Source: a virus. Taken from it: a stretch of 40,235 nucleotides of DNA. This document shows positions 15,680 to 25,065 of the stretch, piece after piece. The notes under the pieces are model-generated. The model worked only from the letters and a program-made list of their open reading frames with translations. It made no database searches and was not told the DNA's origin. A program made the translations under genes and the position numbers. The stretch covers positions 1 to 40,235 of the IMG/VR virus record IMGVR_UViG_3300027734_000139; one strand, given 5' to 3'. Positions within the stretch are counted from its first letter, which is position 1. Each line of letters opens with the position of its first letter.

Positions 15680-17671
15680 TTATGGTTTTACGAGTTTTAC
15701 TGCATTGGGTGGAGGAGCGTCGCCCGCTGCTCTTGCTACGTCCGCTCTTACTTTTTTCTCTATGTCATTAATTTGGGTTTGGATTGCGGCTCGTTTGGCC
15801 GGGTCTTTTGTACCCGCTAGACGTTGCGCCAATCCTTCGGTCTGTGCCCGTATTTCAGCTTGGACTTTTATCTCGCGCTCGACTTCTTTGTCTTGCCCAC
15901 CATACTTGACCCCACCGCTAACCGAACGAATTTTCTCTTGCTGCGCCAGCCATGCATCCGCAGCAGCTTGTCCTTCTGCCTTAACCTTTGCAAAGTACTC
16001 ATTGGCAAACCGTTCCTGCTCAGACGGCCTATTAGCCCCCGCCCTAGTAGCTGCTGCATATATTTCGGCAACTTTTTGCGCGCTGACGTTGTTTGCGGCT
16101 GCAACTTTTTCAGCGGAAGCAGTTCTTTCACGTTCTGCTTGCAAGCGCATCTCGTCGCCAAGTACAGAAGTAGCAGCTTGAGTTCCTGTTTGTTGGCGCA
16201 AACCTTCGGCTTGGGCTTGAATTTTCTTGGCCTCAACGCCTGCGGCTTTCCACTCCTGCAAAGCCTTGTCTTTAGCCGCTTTGGTCTTGAGAATTTCGGA
16301 GGCATTACCAGTGCGAATAGCTTCGTCTGCTAGCTCAACAGTGGCCATCAACGCATCCTGAGCAGTCTGAAACTTTTCCCGTGCATCACGTTCGGCTTCG
16401 TTTAGCTCAACGCTACGCTGACCCACATCTCCGGCCCTAGCGCCCGGGCGTGAGAAAGCTGTGCCCAACGAAATTAGCTGGTCTAACTTAGACATCCTGT
16501 TGGCTTCAAATTCTTTAGCCCGTTTTTCCATCTGCTCTCGACGGTTTTTTCCGTATGTACCAATACCGAGAGCCTCATTCAACGCCAGCTGATCGGCAAT
16601 AGCTTTTTGTTGGTCATACGCGGCGGGTTGCGCCGCTGCTTGCGCGGTGTCAATCCCCTCTATGTACTTGTTGCTAGGAGTAAGTTGCCCCAGAAGTTGT
16701 TTAACCCGGTCAACACTATTCAACGAACCAAGACCTTGGCCAGTTGTTGCGGCAGCGGCGGGAGCAGCCGCAGAAGCGGCAGGAGCGGCAGGCGCGGCGG
16801 CAGGAGGCCGAGGTGCGGCAGCAGGCCGAGGCGCAGGCGGTGGAGGTGGGGCAGGCGCAGCCGGTGACGCACTAGCTATACCAATAGGTTCGCGGCCTCC
16901 TTGCAACAGAGTAGAGATGCCACTGCTGTTTGCTGTATTTGCTGCCGCTGCCCGCATCTCTTCTTGCGATAAAGTCTTCTTACGTGCAGAACCAACATCT
17001 TGCGGGGTTGTGTAAACACTTTTAGGTATTTGCCCCGCTTCTTTACGTTTAGCTAGCTCTGCAAGACGCTCTTGTTCAGTTTGGTCCTGTAACGCTAAAT
17101 CTTTTTGTAGTTGGGCGTCGGCTTGCGCTCTAATTTGCCGCTGCCTAAATTGCTCAAAAGACTCGTCAGGTTGACGTTCTTTAAGCTTGTCCTTGTCTTT
17201 AACTTCGCCCTCTTTTGCAAACGCCACGATGCCACCGGGGGCAAAGTTGAACATGTCCGGGTCAGTTTGCGCATGCAAGATGCCGCCATGTGCAGCCATG
17301 ACTTCTTGGGGCATCTGCGGCATCTGTTCTGGCTGCGGCATAGGTGCGGGCTGAGGAACGCCTTCGGGGGCCGGGCCGGGCGCAGTAATGCCTTGCTGCA
17401 TCATGTTCTGTTGCATCTGCTGCTGGCGACCGTTCATCATGCCCATGTTTGCAACGGAGCGTTCAAGGTTTTGCTTGACCGTGCCTTGGGGCATCTGCGG
17501 TTGTTGCGAGTGCTCAACCATTGCCTTTATTTGCTGCAAGCGGCCTAGCGCCATGTAGCTGGGGATGTTGGGGTTGGACCCGTTGGCCAACTTCATAAGC
17601 ACCGGAATGCTTTCCTTCACCAGCGGAATGGAGTTAACCAGCGATGTCGCTTCGTTCAGATTCGGGGTCAT
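15680..17671 (-). CDS. low-complexity virion protein, 663 aa
   Basis: The start follows AAGGATAAGAA. The first about 75 residues are helical. A Gln/Met/Pro-rich region follows (many MPQPEQMPQ-like units), then the segment FAPGGIVAFAKEGEV near residue 145, a GGIVAFA-type motif I associate with structural proteins of marine and freshwater podophages. Residues about 265-310 are nearly all Ala and Pro. The C-terminal 300 residues are charged long helices rich in Ala, Glu, Lys and Gln, likely coiled coils. It is probably an internal virion or tail protein, since it lies directly before the giant internal protein. The exact role is unknown. Confidence 0.7.
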   Translation of the reverse strand: MTPNLNEATSLVNSIPLVKESIPVLMKLANGSNPNIPSYMALGRLQQIKAMVEHSQQPQMPQGTVKQNLERSVANMGMMNGRQQQMQQNMMQQGITAPGPAPEGVPQPAPMPQPEQMPQMPQEVMAAHGGILHAQTDPDMFNFAPGGIVAFAKEGEVKDKDKLKERQPDESFEQFRQRQIRAQADAQLQKDLALQDQTEQERLAELAKRKEAGQIPKSVYTTPQDVGSARKKTLSQEEMRAAAANTANSSGISTLLQGGREPIGIASASPAAPAPPPPPAPRPAAAPRPPAAAPAAPAASAAAPAAAATTGQGLGSLNSVDRVKQLLGQLTPSNKYIEGIDTAQAAAQPAAYDQQKAIADQLALNEALGIGTYGKNRREQMEKRAKEFEANRMSKLDQLISLGTAFSRPGARAGDVGQRSVELNEAERDAREKFQTAQDALMATVELADEAIRTGNASEILKTKAAKDKALQEWKAAGVEAKKIQAQAEGLRQQTGTQAATSVLGDEMRLQAERERTASAEKVAAANNVSAQKVAEIYAAATRAGANRPSEQERFANEYFAKVKAEGQAAADAWLAQQEKIRSVSGGVKYGGQDKEVEREIKVQAEIRAQTEGLAQRLAGTKDPAKRAAIQTQINDIEKKVRADVARAAGDAPPPNAVKLVKP

Positions 17672-17685
17672 TTCTTATCCTTACC

Positions 17686-18564
17686 TTAGACCGGCGCTGG
17701 TGTATTAGGGATAACCCCAAGGGTCTTCAGCAACGCCGTTGCGTCGGTTACGTTACCAACTGCTTGCTGGCCCGATGTTTGTGCAACCGGTGTGTTGTAC
17801 ACCGTGGAGATAGGTAAGCCCTGCAACATAGACTGCAAGAATTTAAGCTGAGTCTGTGGGTAGTCGCGCTGGTTTACAAACTCGTTGTAGTCCGCGGTCA
17901 CACCTTGCTGCTCAAGTCCTTGCTGAGTGCCGCCTTGCTGAGCAATCATATCGGCTAGGGTCTTGGATTGACCCTGCTCAACATTGAACTGATTCATGGC
18001 CTTATCGTACGCATTTGCGTACCCGGTGCCAATCGTCTTGTTCATCTCCTGCATCATGTTGCGCTCGTTCTCAGAACTCTGTAGCGCGTTGCGGCTACCA
18101 CCAAACGCACCTTGAGCCGCAGCTTGGGAGTTCAACTTGTTACCCGAAATGTCGTACTGCCGACGCAACTCATCAAGCTGCGGGGTCAACACGTTTTGCA
18201 AGTACGGGTTCATGTAGCTGGATGCTACGTTTGTCCCACTGCCCGACGTAACCCCGCCCGGTGTAGCCCCAGCAGCGTTGTACTGCGGTACTTGGTACGA
18301 GCCTGTAGAACTAAAAGACGCGCCGAGGTTGCCCGGAAAGGCTAGGTTACCCAGCCCTTGGAACACTTTGTTCTGAAGCTCTGAAGGCCCAGCAGTGAGC
18401 GGGCCTTGGTATGTTTGGTAGGGTTCAGCCGCAGATGCTTGGGATTTGCCAAGCATGTTTGTTACATACGGGCCCGCCCATTCGGACAACGTGGATGAAT
18501 TTGTGCCCCCCGCAGTGGGGGTAGGGAGGGTAGAAGTACCCGATGTAACACTTGCTCCGGCCAT
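17686..18564 (-). CDS. conserved virion-associated protein, 292 aa
   Basis: The start has AGGAG seven bases upstream. The N-terminal third is Ser/Thr/Gly-rich. The centre carries SSYMNPYLQNVLTPQLDEL, then GAFGGSRNALQSSENERN, followed by a long helix and a Gln-rich stretch (QQGGTQQGLEQQGV). I have seen this MNPY...GGSR arrangement in short-tailed phage structural clusters, always without an assigned role. It is probably part of the internal core or tail tip, given its neighbours. Confidence 0.7.
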   Translation of the reverse strand: MAGASVTSGTSTLPTPTAGGTNSSTLSEWAGPYVTNMLGKSQASAAEPYQTYQGPLTAGPSELQNKVFQGLGNLAFPGNLGASFSSTGSYQVPQYNAAGATPGGVTSGSGTNVASSYMNPYLQNVLTPQLDELRRQYDISGNKLNSQAAAQGAFGGSRNALQSSENERNMMQEMNKTIGTGYANAYDKAMNQFNVEQGQSKTLADMIAQQGGTQQGLEQQGVTADYNEFVNQRDYPQTQLKFLQSMLQGLPISTVYNTPVAQTSGQQAVGNVTDATALLKTLGVIPNTPAPV

Positions 18565-18572
18565 ATATGCTC

Positions 18573-19838
18573 CTACGCGGGTAAATACTTGTCCGCTTTG
18601 GAATTAGCGGCTACGTTTTTAAGAGTCTTGCCCCTAGCTTTTTGTACGCGGTCCATCATAGCGTATAGCTTACGGGCACCGGCTTCGGTTGAGCCGTTTC
18701 CAATCTCGGAAACAATGCGTGCTGGCACCACAAACTCACCGTCCGCAAGCCTAGCTGGCTGCTTCTTGCCGATTGTCGCAGGAATTGAGTCCGATATGCC
18801 ATCGCCGGGGCCGCGCAAGAGCCGCCCGCCATCCGAGTAACCGCCGAGGGAGCTAAGCCCGCCTGCGGCTCTGGCTATAGGGGGCATATACACTATGTTT
18901 GGCGTAGAAAACTCAAGGGTTGGCCTAGAGTACGCGCCCGGTGCGCTTGCTGGAGCATCAGACGCGGAAACAGTTGCTGTACTTGCGGGTTTAGTTATGG
19001 GCTCGTATGGAACTACATTTGGCGTGGAAAACTCAAGGGTTGGCCTAGAGTACGCGTCCGGTGCGGGAGATGAAGCTGCTATACCTGCTGCCGGTGCGCT
19101 GGATGCGGGGGATGTGGGAAGAGCCGCTATGCCCGCTGCTGGGCTAGGCGCAGTGTCAGATGTAGCGGAACCCGCTGCGGTGTACCGCATGGGGCTGAAG
19201 TAAGTTATCCCGCCTTGGCCGGGGCGACGGGCAACGGTGTTCCCAGAAGCGTCCGTCGTTGTGGTAGGGATGGCGTTCATAGTCCGGGTAGCGGAGTAGT
19301 TGGGGATACTGCCTTGGTAGCCCTTGTAAATCTCGCCTGTACCCTTGTTACCCATAGCTTGAAGAAGCGCCGCTATGCCGCCAATCCCGACTGCTTGACC
19401 CGTAGAGGTTTTTAGAAAATTACCTATGCTGTCAAGAAAACTTGGAGCAGCGGCAGGGGCCGCAGTAAGCGCCTTAGTAACAGCCGATTGGACCGGGCCA
19501 GAAAGACTTTTAAGGGCTTCAGACGTAAGAGCGCCAGATTTAACAGCCGCCACCAACGCGCCAATATAGTCCGTAGTTGTTCCGGGGCCCCCGCTTGTAG
19601 CGGTATTGGCATTGGACATACCCTGCGCGGCTTTTATTGCAGCTTGCTTGTCCGCTTCTGTCCATGTGATGGAGTCCCCCGCTTCAGGAGTTAAATTGTA
19701 AAGGTCAGCAAAACTACTATCTGGATTTACAAGGTCTGTTGCGCTAGACCCGTAGGTTATCCATGGGTCTGTGGGTTCTACAACATCTTGAAACGTGTCG
19801 TCGTACCAATATCCGTTGTCGTCTTGGACGTAGGCCAT
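18573..19838 (-). CDS. virion protein with duplicated segment and conserved C-terminal module, 421 aa
   Basis: It starts MAYVQDDNGYWYDD after AAAGGACTTTGAT. The middle is Ala/Ser/Pro/Thr-rich and contains YSRPTLEFSTPN twice (about residues 258-274 and 298-314), encoded by the DNA repeat at 18898/19018. The C-terminal 90 residues form a recognisable module: GGRLLRGPGDGISDSIPATI, then a LADGEFVVPARIVSEIGNGS segment and AGARKLYAMMDRV. From memory, this module recurs in structural proteins of many short-tailed phages. It may be an assembly or docking domain. The precise role is unknown. Confidence 0.7.
   Translation of the reverse strand: MAYVQDDNGYWYDDTFQDVVEPTDPWITYGSSATDLVNPDSSFADLYNLTPEAGDSITWTEADKQAAIKAAQGMSNANTATSGGPGTTTDYIGALVAAVKSGALTSEALKSLSGPVQSAVTKALTAAPAAAPSFLDSIGNFLKTSTGQAVGIGGIAALLQAMGNKGTGEIYKGYQGSIPNYSATRTMNAIPTTTTDASGNTVARRPGQGGITYFSPMRYTAAGSATSDTAPSPAAGIAALPTSPASSAPAAGIAASSPAPDAYSRPTLEFSTPNVVPYEPITKPASTATVSASDAPASAPGAYSRPTLEFSTPNIVYMPPIARAAGGLSSLGGYSDGGRLLRGPGDGISDSIPATIGKKQPARLADGEFVVPARIVSEIGNGSTEAGARKLYAMMDRVQKARGKTLKNVAANSKADKYLPA
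18898..19065. repeat. 48-base direct repeat pair inside the 421-aa virion gene
   Basis: Positions 18898-18945 and 19018-19065 are identical at 46 of 48 bases (differences at 18906/19026 and 18937/19057) and start exactly 120 bases apart. Both copies are in frame and encode YSRPTLEFSTPN. The distance is a multiple of three, so recombination between copies would add or remove 40 residues without breaking the frame. Confidence 0.9.
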
Positions 19839-19839
19839 A

Positions 19840-21636
19840 TCAAAGTCCTTTCACTATTGCAAGTAATTCTCGGTGGGACATTGGGCCCCCGCTTTGCTCA
19901 ACTATGTGTCTTATATACGCATCAATAGCATCGTCTTTATTGTCCGCGATACGGCCTCCCGAGGCAAGTCCTTGGTCTTGGTTTTCGAAGACTAGCTGGT
20001 TGTTCTCATCAAGTTTCTGCTTCTTAGAGCCAGTGTCTTTGCCGTAGTAAAACACGTTGGCCAGCTGCGGAAATGCGTTGGTCATTTGCTGGGTTTGAGG
20101 CGCGGTCAAACCCAAGGGGTTGAACAAGTTTCCCTGCGTGCTTATGGTACTTGCACCCGTACCTGTTGTGCTTGCTCCGGGCGCTATTGTTGGCGTTGTT
20201 GGCGCTGTAATGGAAGGCGTTGTTGATGGTGGAGCAGGCGCTGTTGGCGCATTGGATGAGCTTTTGCTGGCGCTATCAAGGTAATTTGATAGCGTGTCCT
20301 GCGTACTGACACCAGTGTTTACTGTCTCGCCAGTAGCGCTGTTGGGGGCACCTGCGCCCGCCGTGATGCCCAAGTTCCTCAAGCCCTCGTTGAAAGCATT
20401 GGAGATTGCTTTTGTGGTGCCCCAGTTCTGATTCAGGCCGCTGGTGGACTTACCAATTTCCCCATAAAGGCCAGATTCTTTACCCAAAATTCCGGTGAAA
20501 ATTGGGTTGGTGCCAAGTTCTTTTGCTGCGTAGGAATTGATTTGGCCAACCAGCGCCGAAGACAACATGTTGCCCGGATTGCCGTTGAGGGCATTTGTAA
20601 CTATGCCAACGGGAATTTTTAAATTCTTGGCAAGCATACTGAGCAAGACGCTAGATGCAACCTCCCCTGCCGTGATTTTTCCGGTGTACATGTCGTTCAG
20701 GGTCAATGCCAAACTCATGCCGGGGATAAAAAACGCAGCCGCTCGTGCCAACGGCTCCACAAAGTTCACAAAATCTGTAGTCGCAACAATGCTGTCAGCG
20801 GTTTGACCGGGGTCGTTGTAAGTGAGACCCTCTACGCCCTCCACGGACGCATTCATGTTGGTCAAGTTTTTTGCATTGACGCCTGTTATGTTTCCAAGCC
20901 CAGCCGCTTGAAGTGCCTTGGATTCAGCGTAAGTTGGTGACCGCCCAAAGGCATCAACAAAAGTGTTTTGCGGAACATCAACGCTGACTTCTCTGCCTTC
21001 TGGGTTGTTTTTTCCGCCGCCGAGCATCATGGTCTGCTTGGTGAGCGGCCCCATCAAATCTTTATAGACATTGACTACAGCATTTGGGTCTTTGTCTGCC
21101 GTGGTGGCGTATTTGTTTGCATCTTTCCCATAATACGAGGCCAATTTTTCATTGGCTTGCTGCCGCAGGGCATTGACTTGCTCTGTTTTAGCTAAATTGG
21201 CCTCTTGCTTGGATGACAAGCTAACGTCTGAAAAAGGAGAAAGGCTTTGGTTTTCTCCCGCACCGCCCATCAGGCTTGCGGCTGCGGCCTGCTGTGCTTC
21301 TGCTGCTCTTTGTGCTTCTGCCGCTGCGGCCACCGTAGTTGCCCGCTCACGAGCAATATTGTCTGCGGCAGTTTTGTCAGCCTCAGATGGCGCGGCTGGA
21401 GCATCGGGTGCAGCCGCCACTGGTGCGGGCGCAGATTCCGCTGGAGCTTGACCGCCTCCACCACTAGGAGGCGCACTACCATCGCTTGGCGCAGCACCGC
21501 TGCCTTCACCAACATGAGCGCCACCGCCACCCCTGCCAGTGTCCCCGGGGTTGCTGCCTCCACCGCCGCTGCCGCCCCCACCACCACCCATGTAGCAGTG
21601 GCCTAGCAGCTTGCGTTTTTGCTCAAGAATGTTCAC
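19840..21636 (-). CDS. low-complexity virion protein, 598 aa, GTG start
   Basis: GTG at 21636 overlaps the previous stop (GTGA) and has GGAGGT seven bases upstream. Residues 17-45 are almost pure Gly/Ser, residues 60-130 are Ala/Pro-rich with heptad-like charged helices, and residues about 290-370 contain hydrophobic helices (AAFFIPGMSLALTLNDMYTG; KIPVGIVTNALNG). The C-terminus has LASGGRIADNKDDAIDAYI and ends HRELLAIVKGL, again like other podophage structural proteins with a GGRI-type motif. It is likely an internal or tail-tip protein. No enzymatic motif was found. Confidence 0.7.
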   Translation of the reverse strand: MNILEQKRKLLGHCYMGGGGGGSGGGGSNPGDTGRGGGGAHVGEGSGAAPSDGSAPPSGGGGQAPAESAPAPVAAAPDAPAAPSEADKTAADNIARERATTVAAAAEAQRAAEAQQAAAASLMGGAGENQSLSPFSDVSLSSKQEANLAKTEQVNALRQQANEKLASYYGKDANKYATTADKDPNAVVNVYKDLMGPLTKQTMMLGGGKNNPEGREVSVDVPQNTFVDAFGRSPTYAESKALQAAGLGNITGVNAKNLTNMNASVEGVEGLTYNDPGQTADSIVATTDFVNFVEPLARAAAFFIPGMSLALTLNDMYTGKITAGEVASSVLLSMLAKNLKIPVGIVTNALNGNPGNMLSSALVGQINSYAAKELGTNPIFTGILGKESGLYGEIGKSTSGLNQNWGTTKAISNAFNEGLRNLGITAGAGAPNSATGETVNTGVSTQDTLSNYLDSASKSSSNAPTAPAPPSTTPSITAPTTPTIAPGASTTGTGASTISTQGNLFNPLGLTAPQTQQMTNAFPQLANVFYYGKDTGSKKQKLDENNQLVFENQDQGLASGGRIADNKDDAIDAYIRHIVEQSGGPMSHRELLAIVKGL

Positions 21637-22046
21637 AGTTTGACCTCCGCGATAAGGTACTTCTCTTGGAACCCAAGCCGTGACCAGAGTCGGAAGGTGG
21701 ACGGACGCATAGCCGCTTCAATCATGGTAGCGCCGTCCTTTTTGCAGATGTCTTGCAGTTGTGCCCAATTGTCATCAGTGGTCATCCCCTCACCCGCCAA
21801 GCAGGTGATGAACGCCACGCGGTCATTGGCGCGGTTCTGGTAGACCATTGCCAGCGCACCGATGATGGTCTCACCCTCAGTCACGGTGAGCAGCCACCAG
21901 TCACCCAAGCCCAGCTTCATCTTGATTTGGTCAAGCGTGTACTCGCCTTTGGTATGTGGCTCGACGGCGGCAAAATACTTCTCCACCAGCGGCCATGTCT
22001 GGTGAACTTGCGCGAAGGGGACTTTAGCTACGATGGCCATGCTCAC
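21633..22046 (-). CDS. GNAT-fold internal virion protein A-like, 137 aa
   Basis: GTG at 22046 overlaps the upstream stop (GTGA); ATG at 22040 is the alternative. The layout WPLVEKYFAAVEPHTKGEYT, DWWLLTVTEGETIIGALAMV, then a central strand, a helix, and RLWSRLGFQEKYLIAEVKL matches the GNAT acyltransferase fold with its final Gly-Phe strand. Degenerate GNAT proteins of this size occur in T7/SP6-like phages as the gp13-type internal or assembly protein. Here it lies between the nozzle-like gene and the internal protein genes. A canonical acetyl-CoA loop (Q/RxxGxG/A) is not obvious, so it may be structural rather than enzymatic. Confidence 0.7.
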   Translation of the reverse strand: MSMAIVAKVPFAQVHQTWPLVEKYFAAVEPHTKGEYTLDQIKMKLGLGDWWLLTVTEGETIIGALAMVYQNRANDRVAFITCLAGEGMTTDDNWAQLQDICKKDGATMIEAAMRPSTFRLWSRLGFQEKYLIAEVKL

Positions 22047-22393
22047 CCTATTTTCCAGTTGGTTCCATCCGAATAGACAGGGACTTTGTTAGCCCCAGTA
22101 CCAGCAGCCGTGGAAGCAAACGTAGTAGCCGTCGCATCAGACACAAAAGCCCGCGCCCCAACCCCGGCAATAGCCGCGCTAGGGAGGGTAGCTACTGTGT
22201 AAATGGTTGGCGCGGGGATGTACCCGGAACTTGAACTCAACTGCCCTAGTATGTTATCTATTTGGTTGAAGTACAACCGTAAGACATTGTTGAGTTGGTT
22301 GATGTAATTAATATCGTACTGCACCGTTGCCGCAGGCAAACGCGGAGCAACTGTCCTATTGAGTTCGGTACTAGATGTAATAACGTAAGTCAT
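22043..22393 (-). CDS. small virion protein, 116 aa
   Basis: ATG at 22393 overlaps the stop of the upstream 712-aa gene. The N-terminal half is helical (YDINYINQLNNVLRLYFNQI). The C-terminal half reads TVATLPSAAIAGVGARAFVS, then DATATTFASTAAG and NKVPVYSDGTNWKIG, a short beta module common at the ends of phage tail and fibre proteins. It is probably a minor tail or neck component made with its neighbours. The exact role is unknown. Confidence 0.75.
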   Translation of the reverse strand: MTYVITSSTELNRTVAPRLPAATVQYDINYINQLNNVLRLYFNQIDNILGQLSSSSGYIPAPTIYTVATLPSAAIAGVGARAFVSDATATTFASTAAGTGANKVPVYSDGTNWKIG

Positions 22394-24528
22394 CTTCTTC
22401 CATCTTGCCTAATATCAAGTCTAGGAGACCCAAGTTGCCACTGTATGCCGACGGTATCGGAGTAAATCCGGATGGACATTTGCCTGCCACGCACGCGGAT
22501 ATTTATCTGTCCAGTGTACGTGTCAAGGTCAATTGGGTAAGTTTGGGTTGCTGTTACAGCCTGCGTAGCCGTTGAATCTGTACCCCCCACAGATTTAGGG
22601 TTGTTGTAGCCAGAACCAGAATTTTGCAACGGCAGCAATTGCATGTACAGACTTGGGGTGGTTCCGCTTGTAGAACCGCGGAAGGTCAAGTCCGGAAGTA
22701 TTCTCCAGACAAACGCAAAATTATTACCGTCGTCCAAGTCAAATTGCGCGGAAGTGATGGACGCAGCTATGGGAAGTGTTGTACCAGTCTCATTGTTATC
22801 TACTCCATCTTCATGGTTCACAATGTTGTAGCTGTAGGTAGCAGCAATCGGGAAGTTGCGCAAGCCAGTATCTAACCAAGCAGTGCGAGCCATAGTGCCG
22901 TATTGCCATATGTCTTCTGCGTAGTTGTAAATTACGTACCGGTCAATTCTGCTGTCTACACTATTTTGCGAACAATAGAACCACCAGACCTCATTGAAGC
23001 CCTCGTTCGTCCCGGCAAATATCTGGTCGTACTGGAGCGGGTTGATATCACTGTAGATGTACTGGCGTACGTCGCAACGCAAGGTTTGAACGCGCCCGTC
23101 GTATTTGTAAAACTTGTCTATGCCCATCCAATAGGTAACACCCGAAGCAAGCGCAGCCGCATTGGGGCCAGCGATTGACACGTTATCTACAAGCAGTTGT
23201 GTGCCCCACACATACGGAGGGCCAAGGTACTGAAGCGAATAAAGGGCTTGGTCAGTGAAGACCAGAATCTCCTGACGGCTTTGCAGCGAAGTGACAATTT
23301 TGGAACCGTGAGATAGGCGAACACTACCAGCCTGATTGGTTGCGGCTGGATACCAAACAGTCAGCGATTCCTGATCAGACCACCGGATAAGCATGGGGTC
23401 AAGCGTAGTGCTGGTGTAATCGTTCGTGCCAAACACAATCAAAAATCGGCTGGCGTCCGATACGGTAAAATAGTTTTGGAATAACGGGGTATACCCATCC
23501 GCGCCGCTTAGAGAAGACAACAGCACTCCATTAGAGTTGAGGGTCTGATTGCCAGATTGTGTGCCACTTGTGTTAATAGAAGCACCGCCCGCTGTAGCTG
23601 CTAAATTAAATGTGGTGGCAGTGATGTACTTTGTGTAGTACGTGACCCCCGGAAGTATCCCTGTTGGAAGCCAGCCAGAGGTTGAAAAGGTGACCGGCGT
23701 TGCATCGGCGAGGTTAATGTTGGCCGTGACTACGCAAGGTGTTGCAATGGTCAGCGTTGCTATGGAGCCGTTCACATTCTTAGCTGCGTCCCAGTAATAC
23801 AAAGGCCCACCACGGGGGCCGTACACAAGGTCTTCACCCCAGTTAACTTGGTTCCAAATGCGCAAAGCGTCCGTAGACGCAGTACCAATACCCCAAGCGC
23901 CAGAGCCCCAAGTACTTGAACCCCATCCAACCAAAGGAGCCGCATAAGACGGGCCGGTGTTAATTTGGTAGACAGCATAGATGGTTCCGCCGCCAGCAGA
24001 ACTTGCCGATGCTGTGCCGGTTACCGTGATGTTGTAGGTCGTTGAACTTACATACGTAATCTGGTACTCAGTATTAGTGGTGATGGTGATGCCGTTAAAC
24101 GTGACCGAGGCCGCGCCGCCTACATTGAAGGTAACGTAATCGTTGTTGATGAACCCGCCGTTGGCATCAGTGACCAAGACCGTAGTGGTTGTGCCTGTGT
24201 TGGTAGACGTAGCTGTGGTGAACGGATTAGTTAGTGTAGTTGTGGTACGGATGGGGGTGATGTCATAGTAAGCACCGCCGCGCTCGATGTAAAACTTGAG
24301 GTTAGTACCGACCCCCAGCAAGTTCAAAGAACCCAGCGTTATCCAATTCCACAACGACCTACAAACGCCCACAAACGTGCTGGCCGAAATACGTTGCCAC
24401 CCACCAATTTTTTCAGGTGTGCCTTGGCGGAACCGAACCTTGTCGGACTCGTACCAGCCGTTCTCGTTGGTGTACCTCGTGTTCTCACGGTTTACACCCG
24501 GCTTGAGGACAATTTTTTTTATGGGCAT
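22390..24528 (-). CDS. tail nozzle/stabilisation-like virion protein, 712 aa
   Basis: The product starts MPIKKIVLKPGVNRENTRYT and continues YESDKVRFRQGTPEKIGGW, a well-conserved opening I know from short-tailed phage structural genes. The body is almost all beta, with a repeated blade-like pattern and aromatic strands, as expected for a propeller-like nozzle (compare P22 gp10 or T7 gp12 in role). Two Thr/Gly-rich inserted modules at about residues 115-185 and 255-330 resemble FCCH-like beta inserts. The C-terminal end (ISIRIYSDTVGIQWQLGSPR) is also conserved. The Shine-Dalgarno is poor, so translation may depend on coupling. The nozzle function is an inference. Confidence 0.7.
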   Translation of the reverse strand: MPIKKIVLKPGVNRENTRYTNENGWYESDKVRFRQGTPEKIGGWQRISASTFVGVCRSLWNWITLGSLNLLGVGTNLKFYIERGGAYYDITPIRTTTTLTNPFTTATSTNTGTTTTVLVTDANGGFINNDYVTFNVGGAASVTFNGITITTNTEYQITYVSSTTYNITVTGTASASSAGGGTIYAVYQINTGPSYAAPLVGWGSSTWGSGAWGIGTASTDALRIWNQVNWGEDLVYGPRGGPLYYWDAAKNVNGSIATLTIATPCVVTANINLADATPVTFSTSGWLPTGILPGVTYYTKYITATTFNLAATAGGASINTSGTQSGNQTLNSNGVLLSSLSGADGYTPLFQNYFTVSDASRFLIVFGTNDYTSTTLDPMLIRWSDQESLTVWYPAATNQAGSVRLSHGSKIVTSLQSRQEILVFTDQALYSLQYLGPPYVWGTQLLVDNVSIAGPNAAALASGVTYWMGIDKFYKYDGRVQTLRCDVRQYIYSDINPLQYDQIFAGTNEGFNEVWWFYCSQNSVDSRIDRYVIYNYAEDIWQYGTMARTAWLDTGLRNFPIAATYSYNIVNHEDGVDNNETGTTLPIAASITSAQFDLDDGNNFAFVWRILPDLTFRGSTSGTTPSLYMQLLPLQNSGSGYNNPKSVGGTDSTATQAVTATQTYPIDLDTYTGQINIRVRGRQMSIRIYSDTVGIQWQLGSPRLDIRQDGRR

Positions 24529-24536
24529 GGCGGCGG

Positions 24537-24875
24537 TTACACGTTCCGTTCAAAGTGCGGGCAGTCTACCAAGGAGCGGAAGTTACCGCCCCAACGGTTC
24601 TTGGGGTGCAAGGTTTCCCAGTACGCGCCAAGCGGAGCCAGAATCCCCTTGTCCCAAATGATTTTGCCATCACGGAAGAAGTTAAGGTCGGCAGCGCAAC
24701 GCTTGAGGTGGATGGAGTTCATGGTCTTGCTGCGGCCTGTCTTGAAGTAGATAGCTTGCTGCTCCGGTGTACGGGCAAGTTCCCCGCCGGTAACCATAAA
24801 ACCTTGGTCTGTGGCGTACTGCACCAGCTTGCAGAAGTCCAGCAAAAACGCTGCTTGTTCGGTACTAAGACTCAT
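24537..24875 (-). CDS. M15-family peptidoglycan endopeptidase (endolysin), 112 aa
   Basis: The frame is open to 24896, but ATG 24875 follows AAAAAAGGGGT, an appropriate Shine-Dalgarno. The protein shows GELARTPEQQ at 32-40, SIHLKRCAADLNFF with zinc ligands H56 and D63, and VDCPHFE with H107 as the third ligand and D104 nearby. This is the VanY/L-alanyl-D-glutamate peptidase arrangement of metallo-endolysins. It would cut cross-link peptides in host peptidoglycan. It is the last gene of the lysis cassette and overlaps the preceding small cysteine-containing gene by 11 bases. No signal peptide is present, so it depends on a holin for release. Confidence 0.9.
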   Translation of the reverse strand: MSLSTEQAAFLLDFCKLVQYATDQGFMVTGGELARTPEQQAIYFKTGRSKTMNSIHLKRCAADLNFFRDGKIIWDKGILAPLGAYWETLHPKNRWGGNFRSLVDCPHFERNV

Positions 24876-25065
24876 GATTACCCCTTTTTTGAACAACTAG
24901 GTCAATGCACGTTGCGTCTACCGTCGCACCCATATCAATATAGTCCTGCTTCTTTGACCGCACGGCTGTCATGCATTGCTGCCTGTCAGTGTAGTGGGTA
25001 AGCTGTTGCAGGAACTCGCAGTGTGCGTTCATGCAGATGTAAAGGACGGGAATGAAGATGCTCAT
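24865..25065 (-). CDS. small exported/cysteine-containing lysis-cassette protein, 66 aa
   Basis: ATG at 25065 overlaps the stop of the holin-like gene (ATGA), with AGAGGAACC upstream. The first 14 residues are hydrophobic (MSIFIPVLYICMNAHC), followed by a polar body with cysteines at 11, 16, 31 and 53. The short hydrophobic start and cysteine pattern suggest an exported or membrane-attached protein that forms disulfides. Its position between holin and endolysin is where spanin-like or regulator genes are found. It shows no clear lipobox, so I do not call it a spanin. Confidence 0.6.
   Translation of the reverse strand: MSIFIPVLYICMNAHCEFLQQLTHYTDRQQCMTAVRSKKQDYIDMGATVDATCIDLVVQKRGNHES

Noticed and set aside
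24511-24518. A run of eight As (minus strand) near the start of the 712-aa gene as another frameshift site
   Set aside because: The downstream frame continues uninterrupted for more than 700 codons and neither alternative frame is open or protein-like.
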